Below, piece by piece: positions 11,940 through 22,142 of a DNA stretch of 64,000 bases. The first letter of the stretch is position 1. Each line of letters opens with the position of its first letter. This DNA is from Amorphophallus konjac. Lineage: Eukaryota > Streptophyta > Magnoliopsida > Alismatales > Araceae. A model generated the notes under the pieces. That model had not been told where the DNA came from. It worked only from the letters and a program-made list of their open reading frames with translations, and searched no databases. The position numbers were made by a program, and so were the translations under genes. The stretch is from assembly GCA_022559845.1 (NCBI GenBank), contig CM040118.1:163762331-163826330 (forward strand), read 5' to 3'.

Positions 11940-13510
11940 AATAGCGCCCTCTATTAAGGTGCTATTTCACAAATTGAAGACCCTTCATGAAGGCGTCAAT
12001 TACATAAATAACGCCTCTATCATGGGCGTCATTTTCATAAGTTAAAAGGGGTCAGAGAGAGGAAAATGGTAAATAATTCAAGGAAAATAGTAAATAACGC
12101 CCCATGCGTAGGCACTATTTAATGAAATAGCGACATAGGTTAAGGCGCTATTTCAGGAAAATTAGAAAATAGTAAGTTAGCTGTCGTGTTTGGCTCGAAC
12201 TTGGAAGCCAGATGATATCTGGGTAGATGGTGATCTGGAAAGATTACTACGTAGGAATAAGGATAACAATAGAATTCTTCCATGGAAATTTAGATCCTAA
12301 TCAAACTCTAACACACAAGCGATCCTTTTACCCTATAAATACACCCCTTCAGAACACAACAAAGGTTACTACCTCTAGGTGTTCTACAGTTCTTTCCGTT
12401 GTTATCTCGTAAGGAACTTCTGCTTCCAACGCTATTGAAGGGAGCAACGTGTTCCTCCATCCTCTGCACGAACGAAGAAGAAACTGTATCTTCTCCTTCC
12501 TTTTCTCCTGCTACCGTTACCGAGAAGAGGGACCTCTGTTTCTTCCTTTGAAGGGAGGAAGTCTTCTTATCTTCATCCTTTCTTCTGCCGCCAGAATTAG
12601 AAGAAAACCAAGCTGCTTCTTCTTCCAGTTGCTGCTACTACGTTGCAAGAACTGCTGTTCTTGTTATTATCATCATCCAAGCCGTTCTTCTTCTACCTAT
12701 TACTGCTGCCTCTATTTACACTAAAATGAAGTATCGTATCAAGGGTTACTTCCTCCATATTCTTCATCGTCTGTCAACCAAATCATTATCAAAGGTAGGT
12801 TTTCTCAAGTTCTATGCAAAACCATGTAATTACTAAGTCGTCTGCATGCATGTAGGTCTAAAGGTTGCTTCCTGAAAGATTTAAAATTTTTTACTGAGTT
12901 TTAGTAAATAGCAACCCAGACTAGGGCGCTATTTGATTAAACGACCGTGTAAATAGTCATCAATTCGTTAGCTAATTAATAAATATACAGGTTTAGAAAC
13001 TTAATAATTGAGAACCCTTACATGTAAACTAATGCATGGGCATACTGGTAAATTCCTGTTATTTTTCTCTACCTGTACATGTCTCTAGTTTCCTGATAAG
13101 ACTTACTTCAAAAACCATGTGTCTATGATTGTACATGCCCGGTGTAAATCATATGACAAAGAAATAACGACCGTCCTCAGGTCGTCAATTAAATGAACGC
13201 CCCCATACACGTGCGCTATTTAGTGATAACTGTAAAATTTGAAATATTCATGACCTAATTTCCTGGATATTGAAATAACGACATGTACCCTGCAATTAAT
13301 TTGATATATGACGCCCATGGCTAGGGCGATGTTTAATGAATTGGTGACTTAAGCAAAGTCGTCATATCTCAAATTGATAATATTTACTGAATTTAATAGT
13401 AATGGAATATGGATATAATGACTAAGTGAACAGTTGTCATTTATTGAATTGACGACCCAGAGAAGGGCGCCAATTCAGAAAATGAAGACTTAATCTCAGG
13501 CGTCAATTTT
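11940..13510. repeat. GC-rich dyad clusters in TE1 LTR
   Basis: Two runs (about 11940-12160 and 12900-13510) carry the ~20-base dyads described for TE2, such as GACGACCCAGAGAAGGGCGCC-type half-sites near 13455. They flank the region after the TATA box. The bases between the runs (12170-12890) hold the promoter and a CT-rich leader, with no dyads. Confidence 0.65.
12333..12341 (+). promoter_or_regulatory. TATA box in TE1 3' LTR
   Basis: CTATAAATACACCCC lies ~530 bases into the LTR. The equivalent box exists in both TE2 LTRs. In a 3' LTR it could drive transcription outward into 15000 and beyond, which is antisense to TE3. Confidence 0.65.
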
Positions 13511-16444
13511 ACAGATTTCTTGATTTCATGATTTATGTAACCCACTGTCGGTTGGTTATATGTATAGGCACTATATTCATTCCGTGAGTATAGTCCCACG
13601 TTTCACGTGTTTTTATAGTTTACCCATTATTTCTCGGTGATAGATGAACCCTCCGCGGGACATTCCGTTCCTTCGGACTGGTGATTTTATCATAGAGACC
13701 TCCATAAGACTCCGCTAGCCTTGGATTCCCTCAAGGCAGCCGAGCGGGTTGTACCACTAAAACCTATGACACTACTTGATTGTCATGTCACTCTAAAGAA
13801 ACATGGTATACCGGCCCTCATGACATGCTATTTGAATGTCATGGGAATACTCTTTAAATAATGGAATGGGGAACCATACCATTAATATTCTTTAAGAATT
13901 ATGTGCCATACTTGTGGATACTAATTCTATCTACCTTATCATGTACAAGGACGAGCGACCATATCTATATGAGCGCTTATTCTTAATGACAAGGCACCCA
14001 TCTAGGGAGCCTATTCCACCTCGTTTTATCGTTGATCATGATTATACTGTTATTATCGTCCTTATACAACATGTTCAATCCTTGAAATTATATTCCATAT
14101 GATCTACCTTAAAGTTCTTACAAGCTTATTCCGTTGGAATTCTATATTGGCTATAACTATAGTGGATGTTTAAAAATACATGATTCAATGCTAGTGCATA
14201 TAAGGGCCCGATCTGGTCCTGGGAGGAGCACACGAAAGTACTAGTGCCCATGGGAGTTGTAATGATTACGGTGTGACATTGCGCCGAAGTACTTGTCATT
14301 CTAGTTAAATGACATTCTACAAATCTCATGCTTGACTCGACTTGACATGACATGACTTGCGTGACTCGTAATGGGTATTTATTATATACTTGCTTGAAAC
14401 ATGATAGCCAATTCTTGACACGACATGATAGACATACGTGCTTGATCATCTTGATATGTATTGACATGAGTTCTTGAAAGACTTGCTAGTTCACTCACTT
14501 TATCTTGATATACATTCTCTACTCTCTTGTTATACATTCTCTATTTTCGTTTTACGTGAACATGCATAGCTATATTGCATTCATGTAACTTAAAATCTAC
14601 TTAAAGTAAGCTAGCATTTGAGATATAATCCCTACTGAGCGTTCGCTCACATAGTATTTTCCCTTATTTTTCAGGTAAGTCCGATGACGAGACTCAATCG
14701 GATGGAGAAAGTCATGAGTGAAGAGATTAGAGCTACTCCGCCTATCCAAGCGTCAATTAGTCATATCTTTTCTATTTTTTGTGTCAATCCTTGTATTTTT
14801 ATTTTATTGAGTCTTGGCAATTTCATTAAGTGAATTGTAATACAAGTACTTTCAGATTTAAAGGAATAATGGATTGGGTTATCTTTGCCTTCGCACGCTC
14901 TGTCTTTGTGTTGAATACACTAACGCTCTGATTGACATGATCGATATAAACTCGTCGCGTATCTCCGGGTTCCTTCTGCGCTCGGGGCGTGACAAGCCTA
15001 CAAGGGGAACCCTACTGACCCAGGGATGACTTCCTTTCCAGCTGTATTGTGTATGTGCTATTGCTGACTCCATAGCCACTGATGTTCATCCCCTCAGTGA
15101 AAAGTCTGCCAGAGATCATGCTATAGGGCAACAAATCCCTGTAGACTTGAGGGTGGTCAAGTGGAATTCAGATCGGTATAAAACCATAATTTATCCCTTC
15201 CCCAAGTTAGGTCCTTAATTGCAAAAGAAAGCTTCTGTGGAACAAGAGAGTAGATATGTTGCTCCAGAATGTGAGGTCACAGGCCACGCTTAAGACATTA
15301 GCAAACCTGTGCCCCAAGTGGAGACATGAGAACACGATATTCAGATCATCGGTATGCTATAGAATATAGAATGCATAGCTGTACCATATGTAGAATGCAT
15401 GAGAGGTGGAGAAAATGCAGAAGGGGTTTGCTACCATCCTCATATAGAAATAAAGTGATGAAGCCGTGTGTATGTGGAATTTTCCAAGCAACACTTCACT
15501 AGGCATTCACACAAACAGAATGGTGCTCGTGTGTGATTAGCATAGAAGCCAAGGTGATTCCCATGCAACACACAACAACCCTTGGATGAGCCAGCGGAAT
15601 AAAAGTGAAAGCAGACGAGCAATAGGTTCCCATGAATTTGGGACCAAACCAGAGTCTCTACAACCCATGGACGTGGGTGAAGAGGCAGATGGCTACCTCC
15701 CTGAAAATCTTATGCCTCAAGCAGTGAGTAAATATGTGCATCAAACAAGTAGCAAGCATATGAATCGAGAGCATGGGGCAGATCGAAATCGAGATAAATC
15801 ATCTAGACCCATCTGATTCACTGGGGAAGGGACTTGTAGAGTTAACGTTGCCCATGGGGCATGAGTTTACTACGAGGGCCAGAATGCCACCCTGATAACA
15901 ATATAGTGCGCCAGAAATCAAAACAAGGTCCGATTGGGGAGCCTCATCTGGGGAAAAGGAGTCTAGATTCAGAAATCCTACTCATTGTCCCTGGGTGGAC
16001 CCTGGATCCATATCGTTTTCAAAGCAAAGCATCATTTCACCAAAAGAAAATGAATAGAAACAGCAGAACTACAATGCGATCATGGGGTTGGGGTCTGAAA
16101 GGAGCTTTACAAAGACCAACGCACATTGCTCAAACATCAAAATATTCATTTCATTCACTTTATTGCATAAGGAAATACATCAAATCAGAACTAATTCATC
16201 AGTTTGGGAGACAATCAGACTAAAAACAAAAGAAAAAAAAGAAACATTCATAGCAGAGAAAAGAAGAAAAGAAGGGGGAGGGAGGAGCATTGACTCCGTC
16301 CCCTCCCCAGTACAGCACCTCTTCTCTCCCTCTCTTTCTCCTTTCTCTTCACACACTAGAGCAGTAGCAGAAAAGCTCTGGAATCACCTTGAGGAAGCCT
16401 TCGAATAGCACACCAGCGGGGGGGTTTCTTCTGGGTGAAGCCCC

Positions 16445-16453
16445 TATTTTATA
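16445..16453 (-). promoter_or_regulatory. TATA box of TE3 LTR promoter
   Basis: The minus strand reads CTATAAAATAGGGGC. A CT-rich leader begins ~30 bases downstream (leftward), typical for a plant retroelement start. Confidence 0.6.
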
Positions 16454-16647
16454 GCAGAAATGTAGGGCCTTTTCTTCTTTTCCAAGGCAAAGGGGGGCAA
16501 GAACATTCTCCAATCATCGGATACCTTTGATCCACGTGCCCTGTATGGCCTCTATGCACCTTCAAAAAGCTGGCGCCGCCGTACAGAAGCCAGCCCACGT
16601 GCCGCGATCGAGTTCACGCTGGTACATCATTTTTTATGTATTGATGG

Positions 16648-16950
16648 TGCGTCGATGCAGCTATACATCATTTTTTATGTATTGAGGGTGCGTCGACGCA
16701 ACTTGTAGGCTGTGTCGATGCAGCCTATTGCGCCAGACAGCTCTTATTTTGATCCTTCTTCAGATGCGTTGACGCTGTTGGGGTCCTACGTCGACGCAAC
16801 CTGTTGCCACGGGCAGGTCTTATTCTCTGTCTTCAGTTGCGTTGACGCAAGCTAGGGGCTGCATCGACATAGCCTTTGTTCAGAGTCTTCTTTTTTTAAC
16901 TTTAGCAGTGCTGTGGGGTCGACGCCGTGCTATGGGTGCGTTGACGCACC
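16648..16950. repeat. Palindromic TGCGTCGACGCA motifs in the TE3 U3
   Basis: About nine copies of a 12-14 base (near-)palindrome sit upstream of the TATA box. They include a perfect TGCGTCGACGCA (16689-16700), TTGCGTTGACGCAA (16837-16850) and TGCGTTGACGCA (16937-16948). Several contain TGACG/CGTCA, the core bound by plant TGA-type bZIP factors. A role as an enhancer is inference. Confidence 0.6.
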
Positions 16951-17011
16951 CTCTCTTATTTTCCATGGCTGACTTTGCTTGATCGTTTGATGCCAAATTT
17001 AAGTGTCCACA

Positions 17012-17025
17012 AAAGCCCCCCACCC
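17012..17025 (-). other. TE3 polypurine tract
   Basis: The minus strand reads GGGTGGGGGGCTTT directly before TGTGGACAC, the inferred start of the 3' LTR. Confidence 0.65.
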
Positions 17026-17136
17026 GTGGGTGGCGCAGGGGACGGACGAGCGTACGGGGCACGCGGGTGCAAATTTTTCATCATCTCACTAGGGTAAACT
17101 CTGGTGGGACTACAGGATTGTGCCAATGCGGGATAG

Positions 17137-17521
17137 GAGGTTTTAGCAAGGGTATTGTTCAAGCCGGTTTTAGATGGAAGGTCTAAACCGTTGGATTTTG
17201 CAGCTGGCCTCGACAAGAAGTCAAGCACCAACCTTGGGAGGGAATTGTTTAAGCCGGCCTTAGACGTAAGGTCTAACCGGTTGGGTTTTATTGGCTGATC
17301 CTGACGTAAAGTCAAGCATCAACCTTGGAAGGAAATTGTTTAAGTCGACCTTAGACGTAAGGTCTAAGCCATTGGATTTTAGCGGCTGATCCCGACGTAA
17401 AGTTGGGCACCAACCTTGGAAGGAAATTGTCTAAGCCGACCTTAGACGTAATGTCTAAGCCGTTGGGTTTTAGAGGCTGGTCATGACAGGGAGTCAAGCA
17501 CCGACCTTAGTGAAATCATTG
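17137..17521. repeat. TE3 satellite array, left segment (91-bp monomers)
   Basis: Four tandem monomers with a 90-91 base period (attgtttaagccg at ~17154, 17244, 17335 and 17426). Each contains TTAGAC...GTCTAA dyads and the phrase aagtcaagcaccaacctt. The segment is cut by TE4 at CATTG and continues at 25044. Confidence 0.88.
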
Positions 17522-19943
17522 TGATGGGGGCATCATCTACAGCTCTAGTTCCCACTACACGCCACATCACTCCGGCAGCAATCGTCATGATTTTTCGGCT
17601 TAATTCTCAAAGAAGTATCATGTATTTTTCACTTTGTTTGAGTCTTATTACTGTAATTTTCTTTATTTGAGTCAGTTGAGTAAGTTATTGGGTCAATTAG
17701 ATAGCATGTCAGGCTTAATGGGCCCAATTGTAAGGGCTAGCCTAGGGGCGCCCCCTTTTGGATAGCTTTGGTCATTATGTGTTAAGTCAAGGGTATTTTG
17801 GTCATGTAAAGAGTTGAGCTCCTATAAATAGGACCCAACTCTCTCTTTTGAAGGAATGAAGAATTAGAATTTGAATTCCAGAAATTGTGTGCCCATAGGT
17901 GTGAAGCCTTGAGAGTCTTGGGTGAGAAGCCCTCTCTCTCCCCTCTCCTTCTCTCTCTAGGGGGCGAACCCCTCTCTCTCTCCTCTCCCCTCTCTCTCTA
18001 ATTCGCACACCTCTCTCTCCTCCCCTCTTGCCACCTCAGCCCTCCACATCAGCCCCCAACCTTTCACCTTCCCAAGTCCCTTCAATTCCCCATTACTCCC
18101 ATCAAACCCCAAGCACCCTTTCCCCTTCAATTGCAACCTTTCCTCTCCCCCAAGCACCCTTTCCACTACCCCAAGCACCCCTTCACCTCCCCAAGGGAAA
18201 TTTGAATTTCCCTCCCCATTGGTGGCTGCGTCCAACCCCTCCCCAACTTCCCCCCTTAGCCTTGCTCGACCACACCCCTCTCCCCATATTCCCCTTTGTC
18301 ACTCCAAGACCTCCACACTCCCTCTCCCATTCTCCTTGTGCTGCTAGCCCCTCACCACCATTGCCCCTCCCATACCCCTTGCACCATACCATCTCCAGCC
18401 CCTTCCCCATCTTCCCCATATCCCCCTCCCACCTCTTAACCCTTTCCCCAACATCACCACCCCCATATCCAATAACCTCCCACCAAATAAACCTCCCCTT
18501 TCAACCATGTTCTACTAATCTGTGTGTAGCTAAAGATCTGCTGAGTTCCAGCCTGTTGCAGCACCGGTAACAGCTACATCCCGGAGTTCCAGGAGGCATA
18601 CCTTATACTGCTGGAAAGCCCTTCAAGTCAGCTTCGTAGGCGAGGTGATCCCACCTCAATCCGAGTTCAGAGCTGTCCAGGAGGATCATTCTTGTCGGGC
18701 TACGCTTCCAGCACCCGGGTGGAGATCAGAGCCCCAGTGCAGAAGCTCCTGCAGCCACAACCCTATTCCCCTTGGTGCGCCAGTTGACTGGGATGAGTTA
18801 CTACCAGTCCTCTATCCAACGCAGCAAGCGGAGCACCATTCGGAGTTCGGAGCTCCCTGTTCAAGTGGTTTTCCCCCGGGTGCACAGGTCTGTCCTATCA
18901 GTGCCTGAACAGACCCCCCCTTTAGTCTATCGGCTCTCTCTCCCTACTCTGACTTTCTCTTGTGGCCTTTCTAGTTGCTGCTCGAAGAGGACCCACCCAC
19001 GGTCGTGTTTATATAAGCTGCGTCACCTTTGGAGCACGGAGGTGCTCGGAGCGCGGACATCTTCCAGTGCCTTTGATTCTGGAACAGGCATAAGCTGAAC
19101 CAAGGAGCCCGGATCATGATCCTTCCTCGGCCTCCGACGACCACGATAAATTCCCCAAAAATTCTGGTGTCTTCCTGGGCCAACCCAAGAAGTTTTGGTG
19201 CTGGTCTCGCCCTCTTGTGAGGTCGGACGGGTCCGTGGCGGCATCAACCGTGACTCCCTATCCTGCCAAATCAGAGCGGACAGAACTGCGGGTTTTAGTC
19301 TATTTTCACATCCCCCACCCCGCCTGGCCTGCTTAAAGCCCCTCCCTGCGGGAGGTAGTGTTTGTTTGTAACCCTACATCTCCCCACCCCTAGTCCAACC
19401 ATCCTGCATGAGGAGTAGTGCATGTAATCATTTAAACACGGAGAAGCTTCACCGACGCAGTGTACGGGGAACTCACACTTCCCCGCTCGCCCACGTCTCT
19501 GACCGGGGTCAGTTTCTTCAAACTGGCCAGGTAATCACTCAGCCCTTGCTCCTATTTTTGTGCTTGTTCACTTAAAACCCATCAACGCTCCGCTGGAGTG
19601 TAAGAGAGCGCCCGGTCCTAAAAGAACCCTTGCTTTCGAGTGACCACCGTGGAGCAAGGGAGTGATCCGAGCCCCTTGTGGCACTCGGTCAGCCCATCTA
19701 TTCGAGCTTCCTTATCTTTTTTTGGGGGGGGGGGAGAACAATCATAGCCTTGCTGGCCCTCCACCAGCAAGGGCCTAGTCCCACCATCCTCGACTCGGCA
19801 TCATCGAGTCACCCTTGGGTTGAGCGTGTGCACCGGTGAGTGACCGTCTTCGATAGTCTCTAATTTTGCGAATTGTGCTTGCGTTGAATAAGTCCAAGGG
19901 ATCTTTGTCGAGTTGCTGCCACCCCCAAGGTGGTATCACATCA
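17522..19943 (+). repeat. TE4 5' LTR
   Basis: It matches 22624-25043 throughout, with substitutions and small indels. A TATA box lies at 17822-17830, so U3 is ~300 bases. A strongly CT-rich tract (about 17925-18520) follows the start of transcription. It happens to keep a long proline-rich frame open in this copy. The distal half resembles the TE10 LTR when read on the opposite strand. Confidence 0.93.
17822..17830 (+). promoter_or_regulatory. TATA box of TE4 LTR promoter
   Basis: CCTATAAATAGGACCC lies 300 bases into the LTR. An identical box at ~22923 lies in the 3' LTR and could drive read-through into the satellite array. Confidence 0.7.
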
Positions 19944-19945
19944 AT

Positions 19946-19957
19946 TGGTATCATAGC
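19946..19957 (+). other. TE4 primer binding site (tRNA-Met type)
   Basis: TGGTATCATAGC lies three bases after the 5' LTR. It is one mismatch away from the tRNA-Met complement TGGTATCAGAGC used by the other chromoviruses here. Confidence 0.75.
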
Positions 19958-20033
19958 AAGTTTTAGACTTGTCTCTACTAAGTCTAGTCCTAGGGCAATT
20001 GCATCGGTGTCATCCCCTTCCCCGGCCAAAACC

Positions 20034-20615
20034 ATGTACCGTACCAATCAACCCGATGACTACCTCTTCATCGGACCGGAGTTACCCCGTTTCGATGGGT
20101 CCCACAACCCTCACACATATAGGAAATGGGAGACCTCCATGGATAGATACTTCCACCACTACTACATGTCCGAGGAAAGGAAGGTGCGTGTCGCCAAGGA
20201 GACCCTCGGTCCCCTCGGCAAGACAAAATGGAAAAACCTTGAGGGTCTAAGGAGAGTTAGGAGGCAAGATCCCATTCGCACATGGGAAGGCATGAAGACC
20301 AAGCTTAGAACTGTCTATGCACCCCGACCCTCCCCCAGTGTATACCAAATAGCCCAAGATCTTGAGAGGATTGCTAGACTTACTCCCGCTCGGCCATTTG
20401 ACCCAAAAGTCTTGGCCCCACAATCCAACTTAGCCCCTCCCATGAAAGGATCCTCACCTAGACCAACTCGGGCCCATGCCCCACCCCCTCCCACTCTAAC
20501 ATGTACCCTCCCAAGACTTAACCTTTCTCAGAAAGGAAAGAGCCCCATAGGGATAGACATGAGTGGAGCCACCTCGGATGACGCTAGCCACAAAATGGGG
20601 CACATCGCAAGTTAA
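20034..20615 (+). pseudogene. gag: TE4 gag (capsid segment)
   Basis: The start is placed at ATG 20034 (MYRTNQPDDY), the first in-frame ATG after the primer site. Upstream codons in the same frame lie in the LTR. The capsid domain is recognisable from LPRFDGSHNPHTYRKWE, SMDRYFHHYYMSEERKV and DPIRTWEGMKTKLR, which parallel MDRYFEWFDMT and GTWDDMKIKLRQKYL in TE9. The second half of the capsid is lost and replaced by a proline-rich stretch, and no CCHC zinc knuckle follows. TAA at 20613-20615 ends it. The next ORF continues in the same frame right after the stop, so the stop may be a later mutation in a longer fusion protein. Confidence 0.85.
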
Positions 20616-22142
20616 AGTCCCACTAAGAAACAACCTACCATAGTGAGTGAAACCTCCCTACCCCAAAGTGTTGAGACTGTGATTGAAGTCCATGAAGCTT
20701 CCCTTAATTGGGAGGAAGAATATGAGGCACAATGCCAAGAGTCGGGACAAGAGAACCCAATTCTCCCCGTTGATGCTCCAATGAACCTATCTAGATGCCT
20801 CCTCCTTCAATCTTGCCAAGATGATCAAACTAGGATCCCTACCCACCCCTTCATGAAAGTTGTTATCCTAGAGGGGTCCCTAATTGATTGGTTAAGGAAA
20901 TGCCCAAACTTAGGAAGCCCCAACCCACTTTGCTCGCTTCCGGAGCACCACTCCCAAATAGTGCCCATTAACTCCTTTCACACCATATTCCAATCCTCCT
21001 ATGAGGTGGAGACTTTGGATGATCTTATCAAAGGTCTAGAATGGCAACTTGAGCTGACTAGCATGTTGGCTTTGGGAATCGACCGACCTAAGGGGCTCGA
21101 CCTCACTCACCTATGTGTTAGGTCCATCACCTCAGTCTATACTATGGGTTGCTACACTAGCGACCTCCTTTTACTTCTCCCTACACCCGAGGAACCCGAC
21201 CTTATTCACAAGCTAGAACTTGTTATCTCGGGTAGGAAGCCGATCCATCCCACTAAGGTCTATGTCCCACCAACCTTTACACTTAAAGATGATCTAACAC
21301 ACATTGGGGATCTTATGACTAGGCCAATCCAATCTAAGGATTTAGGAGAGATACACATTCCCAAAGTCCCAAGATTCCATGATCCTTTTGACCCATTCCC
21401 TTGGAAACTCCAACACCAACATATCCATGTTCCTTTCCTCACCATTACCTACTACCCATCCTTTCCTAAAGACCATTCCAACTGGCCCAATCCAGTCCTT
21501 ACCCATTGCTTCACCACCACCACATGCCTAGTAGGTCCCGAACCGATCCCTTGGAACAAGCCACACCCACCCCTAAACACAAACAAGGACAATGGACCAA
21601 TCACACCCTTCACCCTCCCCATTGACAAGGTCCCAACCTACATTGGGGAATCTAGGAATTGGACTTTCTTAATCCGTGGGATTGATAGCACCCCGTTCAC
21701 CGAGGGTGTAACCATGCTTGACCCCTTCGATCCCTCCACATGGAAATCCCCAAGACCATCATCCTTGGTCCATTTCCCCGAAGAACTCTCATGCCTTGCC
21801 CCTTGCCAAGTCCAATACGCCAAAGTTGGGCCACGCCCCGCCTTGCCAACACCCACACTTGGGAAGGTTCGCCTCAACATCTGGATAAAGTTGCATGGTA
21901 GAACCGCATTTGAGTGTCCATATCCACCTATGGAAGTTGATAGGAAACACACACATGATAGGTCCGCATTTGGATGCCCCGGCCCCCCAATTTTCAAAAC
22001 CCTTGATAGGGAGTATAGACATGCTCGGTCTACTTTTGGTTGCCCAGGTCCACCCATCACCCCTAGAATGTCAACATTCACAAAATTGCATGAAAACCTT
22101 CGCAAGCACATCAGCAAGAAAAATGATATTTGCAAAAGATAG
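20616..22142 (+). CDS. TE4 central ORF, ~500 aa, function unknown
   Basis: I do not recognise this protein. It sits where protease, RT, RNase H and integrase core should be, in frame with gag before it and the integrase tail after it. It shows no YxDD, DTG or DDE motif. Visible features are an acidic N-terminus (EEEYEAQCQESGQEN) and a segment with hydrophobic helices (LDDLIKGLEWQLEL, SDLLLLLPTPEEPD). Two DPFDPxxWK-like motifs occur (PFDPFPWKL and PFDPSTWKS). Near the C-terminus there are three tandem copies of a 20-22 residue unit with the core AFGCPGPP (about 21905-22055). It is rich in Pro, His and Thr. No ATG lies at its start, which fits a polyprotein segment. It ends at TAG 22140-22142. 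Confidence 0.7.
   Translation, partial: SPTKKQPTIVSETSLPQSVETVIEVHEASLNWEEEYEAQCQESGQENPILPVDAPMNLSRCLLLQSCQDDQTRIPTHPFMKVVILEGSLIDWLRKCPNLGSPNPLCSLPEHHSQIVPINSFHTIFQSSYEVETLDDLIKGLEWQLELTSMLALGIDRPKGLDLTHLCVRSITSVYTMGCYTSDLLLLLPTPEEPDLIHKLELVISGRKPIHPTKVYVPPTFTLKDDLTHIGDLMTRPIQSKDLGEIHIPKVPRFHDPFDPFPWKLQHQHIHVPFLTITYYPSFPKDHSNWPNPVLTHCFTTTTCLVGPEPIPWNKPHPPLNTNKDNGPITPFTLPIDKVPTYIGESRNWTFLIRGIDSTPFTEGVTMLDPFDPSTWKSPRPSSLVHFPEELSCLAPCQVQYAKVGPRPALPTPTLGKVRLNIWIKLHGRTAFECPYPPMEVDRKHTHDRSAFGCPGPPIFKTLDREYRHARSTFGCPGPPITPRMSTFTKLHENLRKHISKKNDICKR

Larger units (their letters stand above)
1..14994 (+). mobile_element. TE1: Ty3/gypsy chromovirus (Tekay/Del-like), 3' part, split by TE2
   Basis: The visible parts are an integrase fragment before 288, the integrase C-terminus with a chromodomain-like tail after 11274, a polypurine tract and a 3.2 kb 3' LTR. 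The two coding parts join in frame once TE2 and one copy of the CTTAT duplication are removed. The LTR starts TGTAGCAACC and ends GGGGCGTGACA. The 5' LTR, gag and RT lie left of the window. The 5 bases after the LTR (agcct, 14995-14999) should be its target duplication, but the partner copy is outside the window. The Tekay/Del assignment rests on long LTRs, the tRNA-Met primer site in the sister copy TE2, and the integrase motifs. The Ty3/gypsy class is very secure and the lineage less so. Confidence 0.9.
11801..14994 (+). repeat. TE1 3' LTR
   Basis: This 3,194-base LTR runs from TGTAGCAACC to GGCGTGACA. It is the same family as the TE2 LTRs but clearly more diverged from them than they are from each other. 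It has a TATA box at 12333-12341 and GC-rich dyad clusters at ~11940-12160 and ~12900-13510. At 14656-14680 a long pyrimidine tract runs into CAG/GTAAGT. Because TE2 lies in the opposite orientation, this LTR faces the TE2 5' LTR across 531 bases. Confidence 0.93.
15000..17011 (-). repeat. TE3 3' LTR, U3 plus part of R/U5
   Basis: The right edge is set by a polypurine tract (17012-17025) followed on the minus strand by TGTGGACACTT. A minus-strand TATA box lies at 16445-16453, giving a U3 of ~560 bases. The U3 carries nine or so TGCGTCGACGCA-like palindromes (16648-16950). The left end is not visible, because TE1 appears to have inserted there. The LTR does not resemble the TE10 LTR, so it is assigned to TE3 only by position. 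From 15035 to 15215 one plus-strand frame is open, but I do not recognise the translation. I see no other gene between 15000 and 16440. Confidence 0.6.

Noticed and set aside
15586..16408. Plus-strand ORFs of 76-120 codons as host genes
   Set aside because: They lie antisense within the probable R/U5 of the TE3 LTR, with no domain, no consistent codon use and no gene context.
18028..18570. 180-codon proline-rich ORF in the TE4 5' LTR
   Set aside because: It comes from a CT-rich leader. The partner LTR (23102-23665) has the frame disrupted by indels.
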